Origin: Paralvinella palmiformis
Taxonomy: Eukaryota > Annelida > Polychaeta > Terebellida > Alvinellidae
Direction: 5' to 3'
DNA: 64,000 nucleotides
Assembly (NCBI GenBank): GCA_025642065.1
Contig: JAODUP010000430.1
Location: forward strand, 248,001 to 312,000
In this document: one piece after another, positions 15,201-28,657 of the stretch
Layout: the number at the start of each line of letters is the position of its first letter
Numbering within the stretch: the first letter of the stretch is position 1
Position numbers and translations under genes: made by a program
Notes under the pieces: generated by a model
Seen by the model: only the letters and a program-made list of their open reading frames with translations
The model's database searches: none
Told to the model about the DNA's origin: nothing

Positions 15201-18200
15201 TTCCAGTGAAATCACATCACGGCTTGTCTAACTATGTACCCAACAACACTACAATGTTGCCCTACACTCATCACTTCCATTAACCCGCGCGATGTTTTCA
15301 CTTCTGACTGACTAATCCATCTTCCTAAACTATACGCACACACTTTCCTATTAACCCAACACTAATCTTCTAATTCAAACTTTGTTAACGAGATTCGGAT
15401 TACAAACAAGAAAAAGAGAGAGAGAGCCGAACATCTGTAATATTAGTTGGGAAGGTACTTTATAATGTTGTCCGAGCATCCAGTCATATTTACTTAAGTC
15501 TATAATATGTTGATTATAAATGTTGACATTACTCCGGTATTTGACTTCTCATAATAGAGTCATACATAGCATGCTGGCATTGTGAATCAGACAAGTGTCA
15601 TATGTCATATATAATATGCTGGCAGAAATTGAAAGTTATAATGATGGATTTTACAGTTGCACGGAGTGAATAAAGGATATTGGTACCAGAGTGAACACAC
15701 ACACTTATTGTCTGTGTATGTGTGTGTGTGTATGGTTCACCAAATGCTATCCAGCTTTATCAACAACTTCAACTTTCATACCACACCTAAAGTACAACAA
15801 GTTGAACAGCACATTAGACATACAATACAATGCCGACAGCATACCAAACAACAACCAGCCAGATATAGGGTAAAATATACCCAATAACAACCGATCAAAT
15901 ATACATCATTACAACACTTTTAACATACACGAGAAACACATCACAACATACCCATTGCCATAGCCATAGGCCATACAACAAGAACAACACAACAAACACA
16001 CCAGACAATAACCAAACATACCCCCAAAAACATATAATATGATATACTCATAGAGCACAACAAATGCCACATAGCACACAACAGTCATTTGATCTAAACA
16101 ATACATATACATCACAACATAGCCATAGAACAAGAACACAGCAGACATACGAGACAATAATCAAACATACCCCCCAAAACATACAGCACAACAAATACAA
16201 CATATCACACAACAGCCGTTTGATCTACCTGATACATATGCATCACACATCAGAACAAACACAACAACGAGACAGCGGGGACAAACCCAATGACGTAATG
16301 AGCCAACATCATCCAGACAGATAGCTAAAACAAACCTTATAGTACACATCATCTGTTCCAGATCTCTATCTTAGTATCTATATCCAGAACGATTAGTCCT
16401 ACTTTCCTACTTCCTTAACAGCTCCAACAACACTCCAATCACATTGTCAACCAACACAAACACCCGAATTTTAAAACGTCATCCCTTCCGGAAAACATCT
16501 GCCGGTGCCAGGAGTGAACCCAGCTAGCTTTGACAAAATATTATCCACAGAATGAGTAGTAGTCCGTGCCTTTACCGCGAGTGTGTTGTTGGATTTTGGG
16601 ATGTTTCCCAGTTTTAGAGTCAGCTGTTTCTTTCAGAGTTCTACACAGGTAAACTAACACCATCCGTCCGCCAATCAGTCAGTCACAGTCGGCGCGTGAA
16701 CTTTGTGTGAAGTTTATCTTAGAGCCGCAGTCAGCTAGATAACATAAGTTTGTCGTATTTCAATGATTCAGCTACAATCACAGTTGATTCAGCCAACCGA
16801 TCCCAGCTAATACAAGTGACAACCCGGTGCTGGGACACAGACAGCGTCTGTGTTTGTTTTTGTTTAGCCGCAGCACATGTGTCAGTCGATGAGTTACTCA
16901 CAGACTGAGAACGAGCAACATGTATATGCATGAGACGGATGATGCGCAACCAGTGCTAACTGCAGTGCCGCCATCTGCTGAATAGATGACTAACTAACGC
17001 GAACCTTTTCAGCTATTTGTTTTCTCTTCTGTCTATTATAATGAAGCTTACCTCAAACTTCTCGTGTAATTCTTCTAATTTGTCAACCGCAGCAGCGCTT
17101 TTCTTGACATCCTTCAGTTCCCTTGTGGCACCTTCGACCCATCCTTCAAAGTTGTTCAGGTTGTCATGGAAACCTTGTAGGTCGCCAAGCATCTCCGTCA
17201 GGGTTGCCAGCCGACTGTCCAACTGTGTATTGACCTGCATTGTAACAATGGTACAAATACTCTATGATATCTATCGTCTAAAAAAGAACCGCTACAAAAA
17301 CAAAATAATTAATTGAGAAGTTGTTAGTAGACGTTAGTAACTGTTAGTCAAATTATAATTAACTATATTTATGTACCATCAGCTTTTTGTTTTAATTTTA
17401 TAATACATATTTTAAGCTCACTAGTGGTATAAAGAATAATCATGTGATGGTAACTTGAACTTCCAAGCATATACACACAACCTTATTATTGGACGCAAGG
17501 TTCATATTTCAAGTTTCAAGCAGAGCAATATAAACTCTAGCATTTAGTTCAACTGAAAACAACAAAACAACAACAGCTCTCCACCTACCCATATGTACTC
17601 TACGAACTCAACAAATGTTTCCTGGACTCTGCGAACACTCTATGAAGAGAACATTGGTCAACAGAGAGCAATTTGATGAAATCACTGGTTACCAAACCTT
17701 GATAGACTACAAGTCATGTCTTTAGCATACAGACTGTATAAGGAGGGGGACCCAGTGTGTGCAAGGTGGGAATGCTAATGATTTCAAGGTATTTGAATAC
17801 CTCTGCAGCCATAGTGCACAAAATGGCAACAACACCACGGGTCACTCAACACACCAAATAAAGAACCGAGCTAAAATCATGCCACTTCACCCATCCGGTA
17901 CAGAAAAGGATGTCGGGATCTGAAAATCGCATGCATGCAATCTGTGGATTGTGGAGACGTATTAGACATATAAGAAGACGTGCAGGGGCGCCTCCGTGGT
18001 CTAGCGGTAGCGTGCTGGACCACTGATCACTACCACCCATGTTCGAATCCCGGCGTGGGCATATCTGAAGGTTGTTTCATCTTTCACTTCGTCTCATTAC
18101 CTTTGGAAGTCGCTCGGCCCATTTAGCCTACCTTGTGCACAAAAGTGGCCGTAAAACATCAATCATCATCATCATTAAGACGTGCAAAATCTTAGCACAC

Positions 18201-20583
18201 ATCTCACCGGAATAAATAATGGAATAATTTGGTTGAACACAAATTATTAGCTTATGCAATTTATGCTACAGAAGGATATATTACTAGTGATTTACCAGTT
18301 TTATTTTCTTACATCCAATAGCCCTTCATGGCCATATAATTTACTGTTTCATAACTGTCAGTGGCCTGGAGAGACCCAAACAGTTTAACTTTTCCACCAC
18401 AGCAGCTGTTGGACCAGTGGAGCTATCATAAAATAAATTTCCTCTTTACAGAGATACCATGTACGGATGACATTATGATTGACCTTTAGCAGTCGCTGCA
18501 ACCAACTGAACAATATGACAACATATTTAAACATCTGCATCATTAAAATCTTCAACATTCTCAGAGAGATACAGATCCTATTATATAAACCTATAGATAT
18601 AAAAAAATACACAGCCAGCGAGTGTACAACCTGTATCGCCGGAATGGCGACAGAGTAGGTACACCGCTGCATAACAAGCAGCTATGACATCATTATAGAT
18701 TCAGTGAAACAAATAAAACGACATAAAAATGATGCTGGCATAATGGGCCAGAACATGCTTTAATTACGTTTTCAATGTATGTAAAACACCTTCGGGCAAC
18801 CGTGTTGATTAAGGCTCTACAATAAATATCATTATTGTTATTATTACTAGTGTTACATCATGTCAGGGTTTAGTCATTGATACGCAGGTTAAGTACTATG
18901 ATGCCTAACACCGTTGATATGTTGCCGATACGAAATGCCATAGAACCAGGTACAAACCCATGCTACCTGAAGCAAATTTCATGCCATTATGATAACAATA
19001 TGTTCTTAGATCAGATGGATTTGGACAGATTACAGTTATTTTTTTTACATTTACAGCTCATATCTGTAACGCCGTTAATGACTAAACATGCCTTAGTTCG
19101 TGTCAATTTCATGAGCAGCTTTACTTATCTGAAGGCATTAATATGTTAGTACAAATCAGCAGTTAGTTATACACTAATAAATAGCAAATCGGCATTCAGT
19201 CAACTCCAGTATTAACTACAGTGAAACCTATCTTAACAGAACACGTGTAATGCCATCTCAGGTTTTGTCTGTACCAAAATGGTTGTTGAACCCCCTCCCA
19301 TTGCAAAGACTGCACAGTAGATGTTACTTGTCTGAGAACTGATGAGACTTATGGATGGATTTAAATATTTCAAGAGAAGATGCATCACTTATTTCTGCCA
19401 ACAATCCAACCCATAAAGCTGGCCACAACTGGGACATATAGTAAAAGACTGGCACCCTAGAGACAAACCTCACAAACACAGGTATGAGTCTGATTCAAAC
19501 CCATGACTTGGGGGTTTTGTAGTGCAGTGTTCTAACTGCTGTGCCATTAAAGTACCATGTTGTTGTTTATATAGAGAAAAATAAGAACGACCACTTGGGG
19601 GGGGGGGGCAATTTTAAAGCCAGGTGGTCTCTCCATGTAGATATTACAAAGACAGGTTTCACTGTATGCTGCTTGTCAAAATGAGCAGAACTCACAGCTT
19701 CAAATCGGACTTTAAGATCGGAGGTGTTAAAGCGTAACCGTTGATACTGCTGCTGTTCACCGGGTTTCCGGGTCACATCCTTGTTACGTTCAAGCAATGA
19801 CTGCGCACTTCCAAGTGTCTTCTTTATGCTGTCTTGATGTTGTCTGCACTTTGACTGCAGTTTCTGGAAAATAACAAAAATCATCTGATTATGGGGACCA
19901 AATTAAGGAATACATGTGTGTGTGTGTGTGTGTGGGGGGGGGGGTCATTCTGATTCTACTACGTAATGGAACAACAATTACATTTAGCATCACCCCATTT
20001 TAGTCATCATATATTACATGTAAGAGGACATAATTCCACCAAACAAAATAGCACAGGACATAATCCGAGGAAGTGAAGAGGGACAAAATCCCACACAAAA
20101 GTCGCAATAAAATTTAAACACTTTTTTCCCTTTATTTATTAATATACACAATAGCATTAAATGACAATTTTTCTTTATGTAATAGCGAGTAAATTAAGGA
20201 AATGACATAAATTAGCAAATATAGTGAAATAATGCCTGGAAATATCAATTGTAATTTGCATCGATGGACTCTACTTGAATGGAACAAATTATTGTGATAA
20301 AATGTAGTTCTCTTATTACTATGTAATTTAATTTATTGTATGGGATTTTGTCCCTCTTTTCACTTTCTGGGATTATGTTCTGTCGTATTTTGTTCTGGGC
20401 GATTTTATCTGGATATACCTTCTGTATACAGGACCTATAGTAGGGTAAAACTTCAAATGTGAAAATAAATAATGATTGTAAATTGTAACAGGGACAAATG
20501 TGTGCTGATTCGTTGAAAAATGAAAATTTCTGATATGCTGCTGCGTGAATATTTTTATTTAAATATAATCTATTTTTTATGCA

Positions 20584-20624
<41 letters not shown>

Positions 20625-20904
20625 CAGGGATCAAAATAAGCTCTGGTTTATTGGTCCAGGGCCAACATATATGGAGCTGGACCAGTAGATTTTAAAAGTA
20701 ACTAGCCCACCATATATACCAACAGAAAATTGTGATCTGAAATGTATTACTTCTGGTTATACTATTTATTACAGACAACCATCTGATGGTAAATTACATA
20801 CAAATATATCAAGGATAACTGATTATGGTTTGAACTGATAGACATCAGCCAACAGAATTGAAAATCAGTTGATTCAGATGACCAGATGAAAATGCGGCAT
20901 TATA

Positions 20905-20940
<36 letters not shown>

Positions 20941-22006
20941 TTCTCTCACATACACAGACTCTCTCTCTCTCTCTCTTTCACCTGGACTCTTTATATACTA
21001 TTGTATTTTGAGGTCTAAAATCAGGTCCACATTATATTAAAAACCTCTGCTCTCTCTAAGTTTTTACATCCTTACTGATCACCCTGATTGCCTATAGTTT
21101 CAAATTTATTCCAACTGTACCATGTGTTGATGGCTAATAACCAACTAAAATGAATGTAGATCAAACCCGCCACGTGATGATTACCACATTAGATCAGACA
21201 AATGAAATATTTAAAATCACATCTTCATCTACTGGTTTGTTATTCTCATACGTGTAGTTGGTTATAGACCAAGAAGATAACAAATAAAATGCTGATGGTC
21301 TTTGTATACTATATCCTTATTATGTAGATTAAGGTTGTTATTCTTTTAAGTAACACATTTTTCTACATTGGTTGTTGCTATAATTAGTTTTCTGTGTGCT
21401 GACTGGGTAAGCACTAAATCCCAGACTGACTAAGTCTGCCACATTCTGGTTAGCACATAAAAACCTCTGAAAAATCAATTTAATGTTGTAGCTTTCGTAT
21501 GCTATTTATTCTTGTGCTGATAAAACTAATGCTGGTATAGTATAACATGTGCTTATATAACTTACTAATCAAACAATCAAAAGTCATACTTATTTGACTG
21601 TTTGAGGGCAAGTGATGTCTTAGTATTGTTTCTGGTTGGGTAGTATTCGTTATTTTGCCACAGCATTGGTCACACCTAGAACATATGGCCGGGGGAAAAA
21701 CATTCATAGGATTTGAACCCACAATCTGGAGATTTTCAGTGCTGTGAACTAACCACTGAGCCATCGCAGCTTCATTGTTTCTGGTGTGCTTCATAGCATA
21801 ATTTCACAGTCAGCTTAGAAATGGAGATACTAAAAAATTTAAGCTTGTTCATAATGATAATTATATAATTTTATGAAACAATCATAAGTATTGTAATAGA
21901 AATTAAAATATTAATTGGCAAGAATGGGATTATGGTTAGTTAACCAAATCCAATCCTGTTATCCCAGGCCCCCAATCAAATTTAGGCTATTAAATAGTCA
22001 TACATG

Positions 22007-22040
<34 letters not shown>

Positions 22041-25000
22041 ACGCGTGATTATTACCTCATGTTCAGCAATCTGGTGAAGAATAGCTGCTTCATTTTCAGT
22101 GACCTCTTCCGTTCCAGTTACAGCGCCTTCTATTTCTCCAACAAATTCCAATTCTCCCGTCGTTGCAACCAGAGCCTCAAGAAGATCGGTATTCCCCGCA
22201 AGACTCAGCTTGCCAGTTTTCGGATCCATCTTCAGCATGGCATCAGCTGCAACGTAACCGAGGCTGATGGCATCCTTAAGTGGCATCTCTGTGCCATCAG
22301 GCGTGACGAAAATGGCCTTGTTTGCATTGATTTTGCCCGAATCAATCAATTTCTTCAACAGACTCCTCTCCTCAATGAAGTTGGTCGGGTCGAAAGATGG
22401 CATTATGATGCCCTTCTTGGTGGCATTGTTAATGCTGATCTCCAAGTTGCTGAGTGGATCTTTGAATTTTCCATTGGATGGGTTAAATCGGCCCTCCTTG
22501 ATGAATGAATCCAAGGAGGAAACCTTACCCGCTTCTGGATCAAACAAGAAAACGGTGGCAGGATCCAGATGACCATCATCAATGGCCTCCTTTATAGTCA
22601 TCTTGCGCCTGCTCTCAGGATGAGTGAACCGGCCCGTGTTTGGATCGATCAAGTGCTTGGCCAGCATTTCACCGAGAGATTCATGAGCCATGGCAAGAAG
22701 GATCTTCCTGGCTGTCCTGGGACTCATCAGCTCTGCACTGACAGCATCAGGGATAGACATGGTTTGTTCCGTGGCTGGATCAGTGTATTCTCCACGAGAT
22801 ATGTCCAAGATCCCAGCTAGTACTGCCTCTTCTATGCTGAGATCCTCACCAGTCTTGTTATTTTTTATCCCCAATGTACCTGTGTCCAGGAAAGACTGGA
22901 GAAACTTTAAGGCCGAGATCTGTCCCATTATCTTCTCTGCATCAACCCTGGCCTCAATAACGTGATCACCAATGGCATCCTCCAAGGTCACCTCCTTTGC
23001 CCTCTTTGGGTCAAACACCAATCCTGACTCTGGATCCCACTTCCTGTTCTGAAAGGCAACACTGAGTGAGGAGACTGAGGCAGCTGGCACATCGACGAAG
23101 AATACCCGATCCGGATCGATGTGTTCTCTGGCAATAGCCTCAGCCAGTGGCATGGAGCGCTTGGATACTGGTTCAAAATACTGTCCAGAATGAACATCAA
23201 TCTCCTTATTTTCGATCAGTCTGTGCAGAGAGTATGGTTCTATGCCTTTAAGTATTGTCTCAATTGTCTTTGTATCAATCAGGCCAAGTGCAGCTGCCTC
23301 CTTAAGTGAATATTTATCACCGTTGGCATTTTCAATGTGAAGTGGATCCAAATGCAGGACACCACATTCAAAAGCTTCCTGAATGCTCATTTGTTGGCCT
23401 GTGGTTTGCTCACGAATGCCTCTCTGTGATGAGTCCAGGCCAGCAAGGACCTTACTGTATATGGCATGGTTCAGATCATTTGGCATGTGTTGTTGAGAGG
23501 TTGGCGGCGAGATCAGTAAATCTTCTAGAGATTCTAAGCTGACTGATCCCTTTTGAACCATGAAAGTCCTGAAGCCGAGCAAGTTCGGATCGTGTTTGTC
23601 CCGAGTTAGATCGGCGAGTGTTACCTGAAGGTAGCCCTTCTGGAGGGCCTCGCTGAGGGGCATGCGTTCACCGGTTACCAGATTAACATAGTCCCCAGAC
23701 TGTTTGTCTATGATGCCTTTGGCAATGGCCTCGGGCAGTGATATATACAATCCTGTCATTGGGTCTCGTACACCATGTACCAAGACGTTCCTGCCCTCCA
23801 GGGCACATCCATTCCCATAGCCATCCATGATGTCCTTGCTGTTGTTGTTTTCTCGCTTCTGTTCACTGAATGGCTGAACATCGAGCAGTCCTTTGTCGAT
23901 GGCAGCCATTAATGACATACTCTCGCCTGTCATTGGGTTGACATAAAGCCCTGACTCTTGATCTATGATGCCACGTTTTACTGCCTCCTTTACAGATATC
24001 TTACGCCCTGTGATGGGATCGGTGACAGCACTGACCGATAACGAAACACTGTCTGTTGCCGTCGTTGTACGTATGATACCCTTCTTGATCAGCTCGCCAG
24101 CCTCCACATGGCGGTTGGTGTATTCGACCTGTATGAGTCCACGACTCATCGCCTCTGGTATTGGGATGACCTCACCTGTGACGATGTTGCTGTAAGTACC
24201 CTTTGTTTGACTGATGATACCTTCAGAGATTGCACGATAGATACTGATCTGGCCATTGTCGCGTGGATCAGTGACACCGATAATGACAAAAGTCTGTGTC
24301 TCTTTTATTGTCTGTTGACACTCCATGTCACTCTCATTCTCCATTGTCGTGGTGTTGTGTAGACGGATGATGCTCTCCATTGATTCCTCGGACCAACCAA
24401 AGTCGTCTCGTAAAGCTGGGATCCTCTCAGCTACCGTCACATGGGCTACGTCGGAGATCTTCCCACGAAGATCGGTCGGTATCAGGTGATCTATGTCGAC
24501 AGGCCGTAACCTTGAAGACACACATTGAACAAAATTAAATGTGTATTACAAAAACTAAATATTACCACGCCACATCAATATAACGAATTATTAACATAGG
24601 AGGGTTAAAATCACACACAATGTTGAAAAAATAAGACGGTTATGTATTTGATCCACAAACAGATTGACATTATCATGTTATTTTCAAATTATAGCCATTG
24701 TGCTGCTTAGATAAGGGAAGAGATCAACAAATGCACTTAACAGCCAAGTTATAATGCTACTTCAGTAATCTGACTTGGGAAAATTATCAAACCACAATTT
24801 AGTGAACACCTTATCAAAAGCTACTGCATTTACTAAAAAAATGTTCATTATATCTGTCTTGGGATGAAATGTTCCATTACTGACAAACACCCTATCACAC
24901 ATCATGTCACGCAATTAGCAGTAAGCCATGGATAATATTATACAGTTGGACGCACCTCTCCACATAGGCCTTGCTAGTGTAAGTTATGTTATTGTCCTCG

Positions 25001-28000
25001 TCCATCAGGAAACAATTCTTTGTGCCACGTGATGAGGCGAGGGCTTCTTTATAGGCTTCAGAATAGAGCTCTAATTCCTAGAAAACCATAAATAGCGAGA
25101 GACAACGGTAAACAGATCTCTTTGTTTGGCTGATGGCTGTTTGTTTCTAGCATTACATATTCCAGTATACTAAATGTCAGATGACAAAACACGAATACCA
25201 TGAATTTTATTTAAACCAATTAAAACTAAATTTATTTCAAGTGCCAATGGTGCCAACGAGGATTGTACTTTGTCTGAATAATAACATGCCCATAAGCGGA
25301 TATCATTAAACATTTATTTCATCTTCATCGAACTCGCGTAAGAAATGATAATCTTTGTTACTGATGGTGTGAGAAGCCTCTGTATATGAACCTAGTTATA
25401 AAGGGCAGACAGTACAGAAATGGAGGTATACATTTTTTTTATGTCATTACAGTTTTTGGTATGGCAAACCTTTTGTAAATGAATTAATATTGTTATACTT
25501 GTCATATTATAATGATGTCACAATGTACTGTCAATGTTTGACAACCATCTGACAATCAGCTGACTGCAAAACCAAAACAATCTGTTAACATGACTGACAA
25601 GTAGGGAAATGCACATCGACCAGCCTTCTATGCCACAAATGAACTAGTCATCATACAAGCTGCTGTTTCTATCTGTTTGGTCACTAAAACGATTAATAAA
25701 TTGATGTAATGTTCAATATTTGTTGTCTTTATCTCACTTGCTATGGATAAAGTTGAGCTTAGCAGGGATGATGCATTTAACTAGTTCATACACCAGTGAA
25801 AATCTAATCAACCAACCACACATAGTAAAGAAGAAATTTTGTTGGTATTGTGTGAATGTCATCAATATTCTCTCCCTTAGTGATTTATTGATCAAAAACA
25901 TATATTATATAATGTCGTTACAGCTTAGTTTTATTATCTAGAAATTCTAACATCAGAATTTTTTATTATTAACTTGATGAAGCTAATTTACAATATACAC
26001 GGGCACACAATCATTAATGTTCATGATAAACCACAAGATGATTAGTCAGAGTTGTTCATCAGATAAAAATTATCGGCCTATTTTGTGTGTCTGTGTGTGT
26101 GATTCACCTGACATAGTTTTATTGGCCTATAGCCAGCTAGAATATTTTATATGGTAGTCTTCTATATTATCAAATTTGACAAATCATGAAATGTTAGTAA
26201 ACATTTCTAGGCATTTCACCAGAATTATAAATTTGTTCTATGCCACAGTTTGACCCATTGTAAATACGTCCATTGTGACACATTACTTTATTTACTGGTA
26301 CTGGTATGCATAAAAGGAATAAAAATATTAACTGGCTTACAACATGATCTGACAATGCTCAAAGATAAAAACATGAAAATATTTATATAGTGTTGTAGTA
26401 CAACACACATAACAAGTTGCAAAAGTAGTACTAATTTAACATTTAGACATTTAATACAATTCAATTTACAGAAAAACAAACATCCAGTGCATCTTAAACT
26501 TGCATTATACAGTTCATTCGTTCATTCATTTATTTGTTTATTCATTCAATCACATGCACACACATGCGTACACACATGCACACAAACACACACTTATGTA
26601 GAAAAAACTAAATGGCCACCAACCTCCAACAAACGTAATAGTTTCTTGCTGCTGCTCCAGTGTAATACCAAGCTGTTAGCCCAGCCACGACGATCTGTAC
26701 AACATTAAATATTGATTACAAGACACATGAGAGCAGATGCGTCACAATGTCAAACATGGATGAAATGATTCATACCGAGAAATGTTCATCAGACAGCTGC
26801 TAGCTTTCTACTTATTGATATTAATGCTCTAACTACCGACTACTGACAATTCTACAACAACATTCCAAGTCAGATAATAATTAAGGCTAAAATATCACCA
26901 GCCAATGATCTTCTTCACAAATATCACATGTCAGCATATCAATGATGAAAACAATCAAGCTTCGAGAACAATAAAGAAATAAATCTCCACCAACATCATA
27001 AATATTATACTTTGTGTAGCAACAAAAATGCACTAATAGTGCACAACACCAGTTAATAAAATAAGCATAACATTTTTTTAACTTAATTTATTCACTGCAC
27101 AAAACAAGTATTGTGATAAACGTCATATAATTATCACCAATGTGCTTTGCTAATGAAATTTAATATGTTAGGCATTGCAAATAGTGTTTGCTGATACACA
27201 TCAAAACTTAAATGAATGAGTGAGCAGAACAAGTATTGTCCCTATGATGAACACAAAGTTCTCTCTCTCTCTCACTCTGTGACTGACACACACACACAGA
27301 CACACACACACAGAATTTATACTGACCTGGGGTTGTTCCTTCCATTTTCTGTATAGTTGTACCCCACTCCTTAGCCATTCCATATAAATCAGTCGATTCT
27401 GGGTTACTACTGTCATTGTTACACAAGACACGTCCCACCTCAGACAAACACTGACACACATCATTACGCTGATTGGGGTTAAGATAACGTAGCTACAACA
27501 GAATAGAGACAGTCACACTCAGTATAACAATCTTGTTTACATCAAATCACATCATCATCGTCATAAATTATCGCTAGGAACTTATAACAACACTATAACA
27601 GGGTGTTATATTATTATAACAGTTTCACAAACATACATATGACGACCACTGTTACCACTCTTCATTAATAAATTGACATTTTTTTCTCGGTGCCGATATA
27701 ATGCATTATCAATTCAAATCACCTAGATACAGCAATGACAAAATTTTAAATTCTATTCAGAAACATTCTCATTATGAACACAAATATGGCATGGAACAGA
27801 TACCCCATACCTACACGATGACCAAACATTGGCACATCATCAGGAACTGCTTCATCAAGTATAGGCCGGAATGAACATAACAGAGACCTTAAGAAGACTT
27901 ATACCCAAATGTCCTACATTTGAAAGTAGGTTTTATCTCACATTGGTCATTATTAACGGAAATATAGCTATTGATCACTGACCTACAGTACCCTCCAACA

Positions 28001-28615
28001 TGTACTAATAGAATTCATTGACAATTTGTGACACAAATGAATCTGATTGTATCACGGTCACAAGCTAGATAAAATGTTCTCTTGATTTATTTACATGAAG
28101 TACAACAATGCTGGTGATGGTATTTATTACCAACATAACCAGCAAATTAATATCAACATTCATTAACATGTTACACCGAGGGGCTACTATCCCCACTCAC
28201 CTCTTTATAGTTGTGTGACTTCAGATACTGTGTGAAAGATGCACGGATGCTACATTTTAGTAGTGTGGTACAGTCATGCCAGGTGGCATAGAGCTGTTGA
28301 CGAAGTCTGTAAATTTATAAAGTATTACATCAGTAAATAGTTAAACAGAAGGATGATAGAAGATGTACTCATATAGGATAGTTATATATGAATAATCCAT
28401 GCAGTATGAGGCATATATCTCTTACAGAAATAGTGTTTGTGTGAATTTGCACACACACACTCACATACACAAACACACATATATAAGAATCTACAAGCCA
28501 CGAGTCAGATCCATTTTAATATTTGAATGTTTTGGTATGGTAATAATAACACAAGCAGATATTAAATATAACTAAGTATACCTTAAATGTAATAAAGGTT
28601 GATAATTTACATTTT

Positions 28616-28657
<42 letters not shown>

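Larger units (their letters stand above)
17235..19695 (-). other. Intron containing two SINEs
   Basis: Besides the family A SINE at 17,985 and the family B copy at about 19,420, I see only AT-rich intron and a (G)n tract at about 19,600. Confidence 0.75.
19864..22055 (-). other. Intron with MITE, SINE and TA repeats
   Basis: Includes the inverted-arm element at 20,023-20,412, (TA)n near 20,585-20,621 and 20,908-20,938, a family B SINE near 21,650, and a (TG)n tract next to the plakin-repeat exon. Confidence 0.75.

Noticed and set aside
20245..20634. Minus-strand 129-codon frame
   Set aside because: Starts in a (TA)n tract and runs into one arm of the inverted-repeat element; composition artefact.
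20630..20715. TTGGTCCAGGGCC...GCTGGACCAGTAG inverted words as a transposon end
   Set aside because: Short imperfect palindrome; no matching second end found nearby.
21915..22508. Plus-strand frame of 197 codons
   Set aside because: It is antisense to the plakin-repeat exon and begins in a (GT)n tract; a shadow of the real coding strand.
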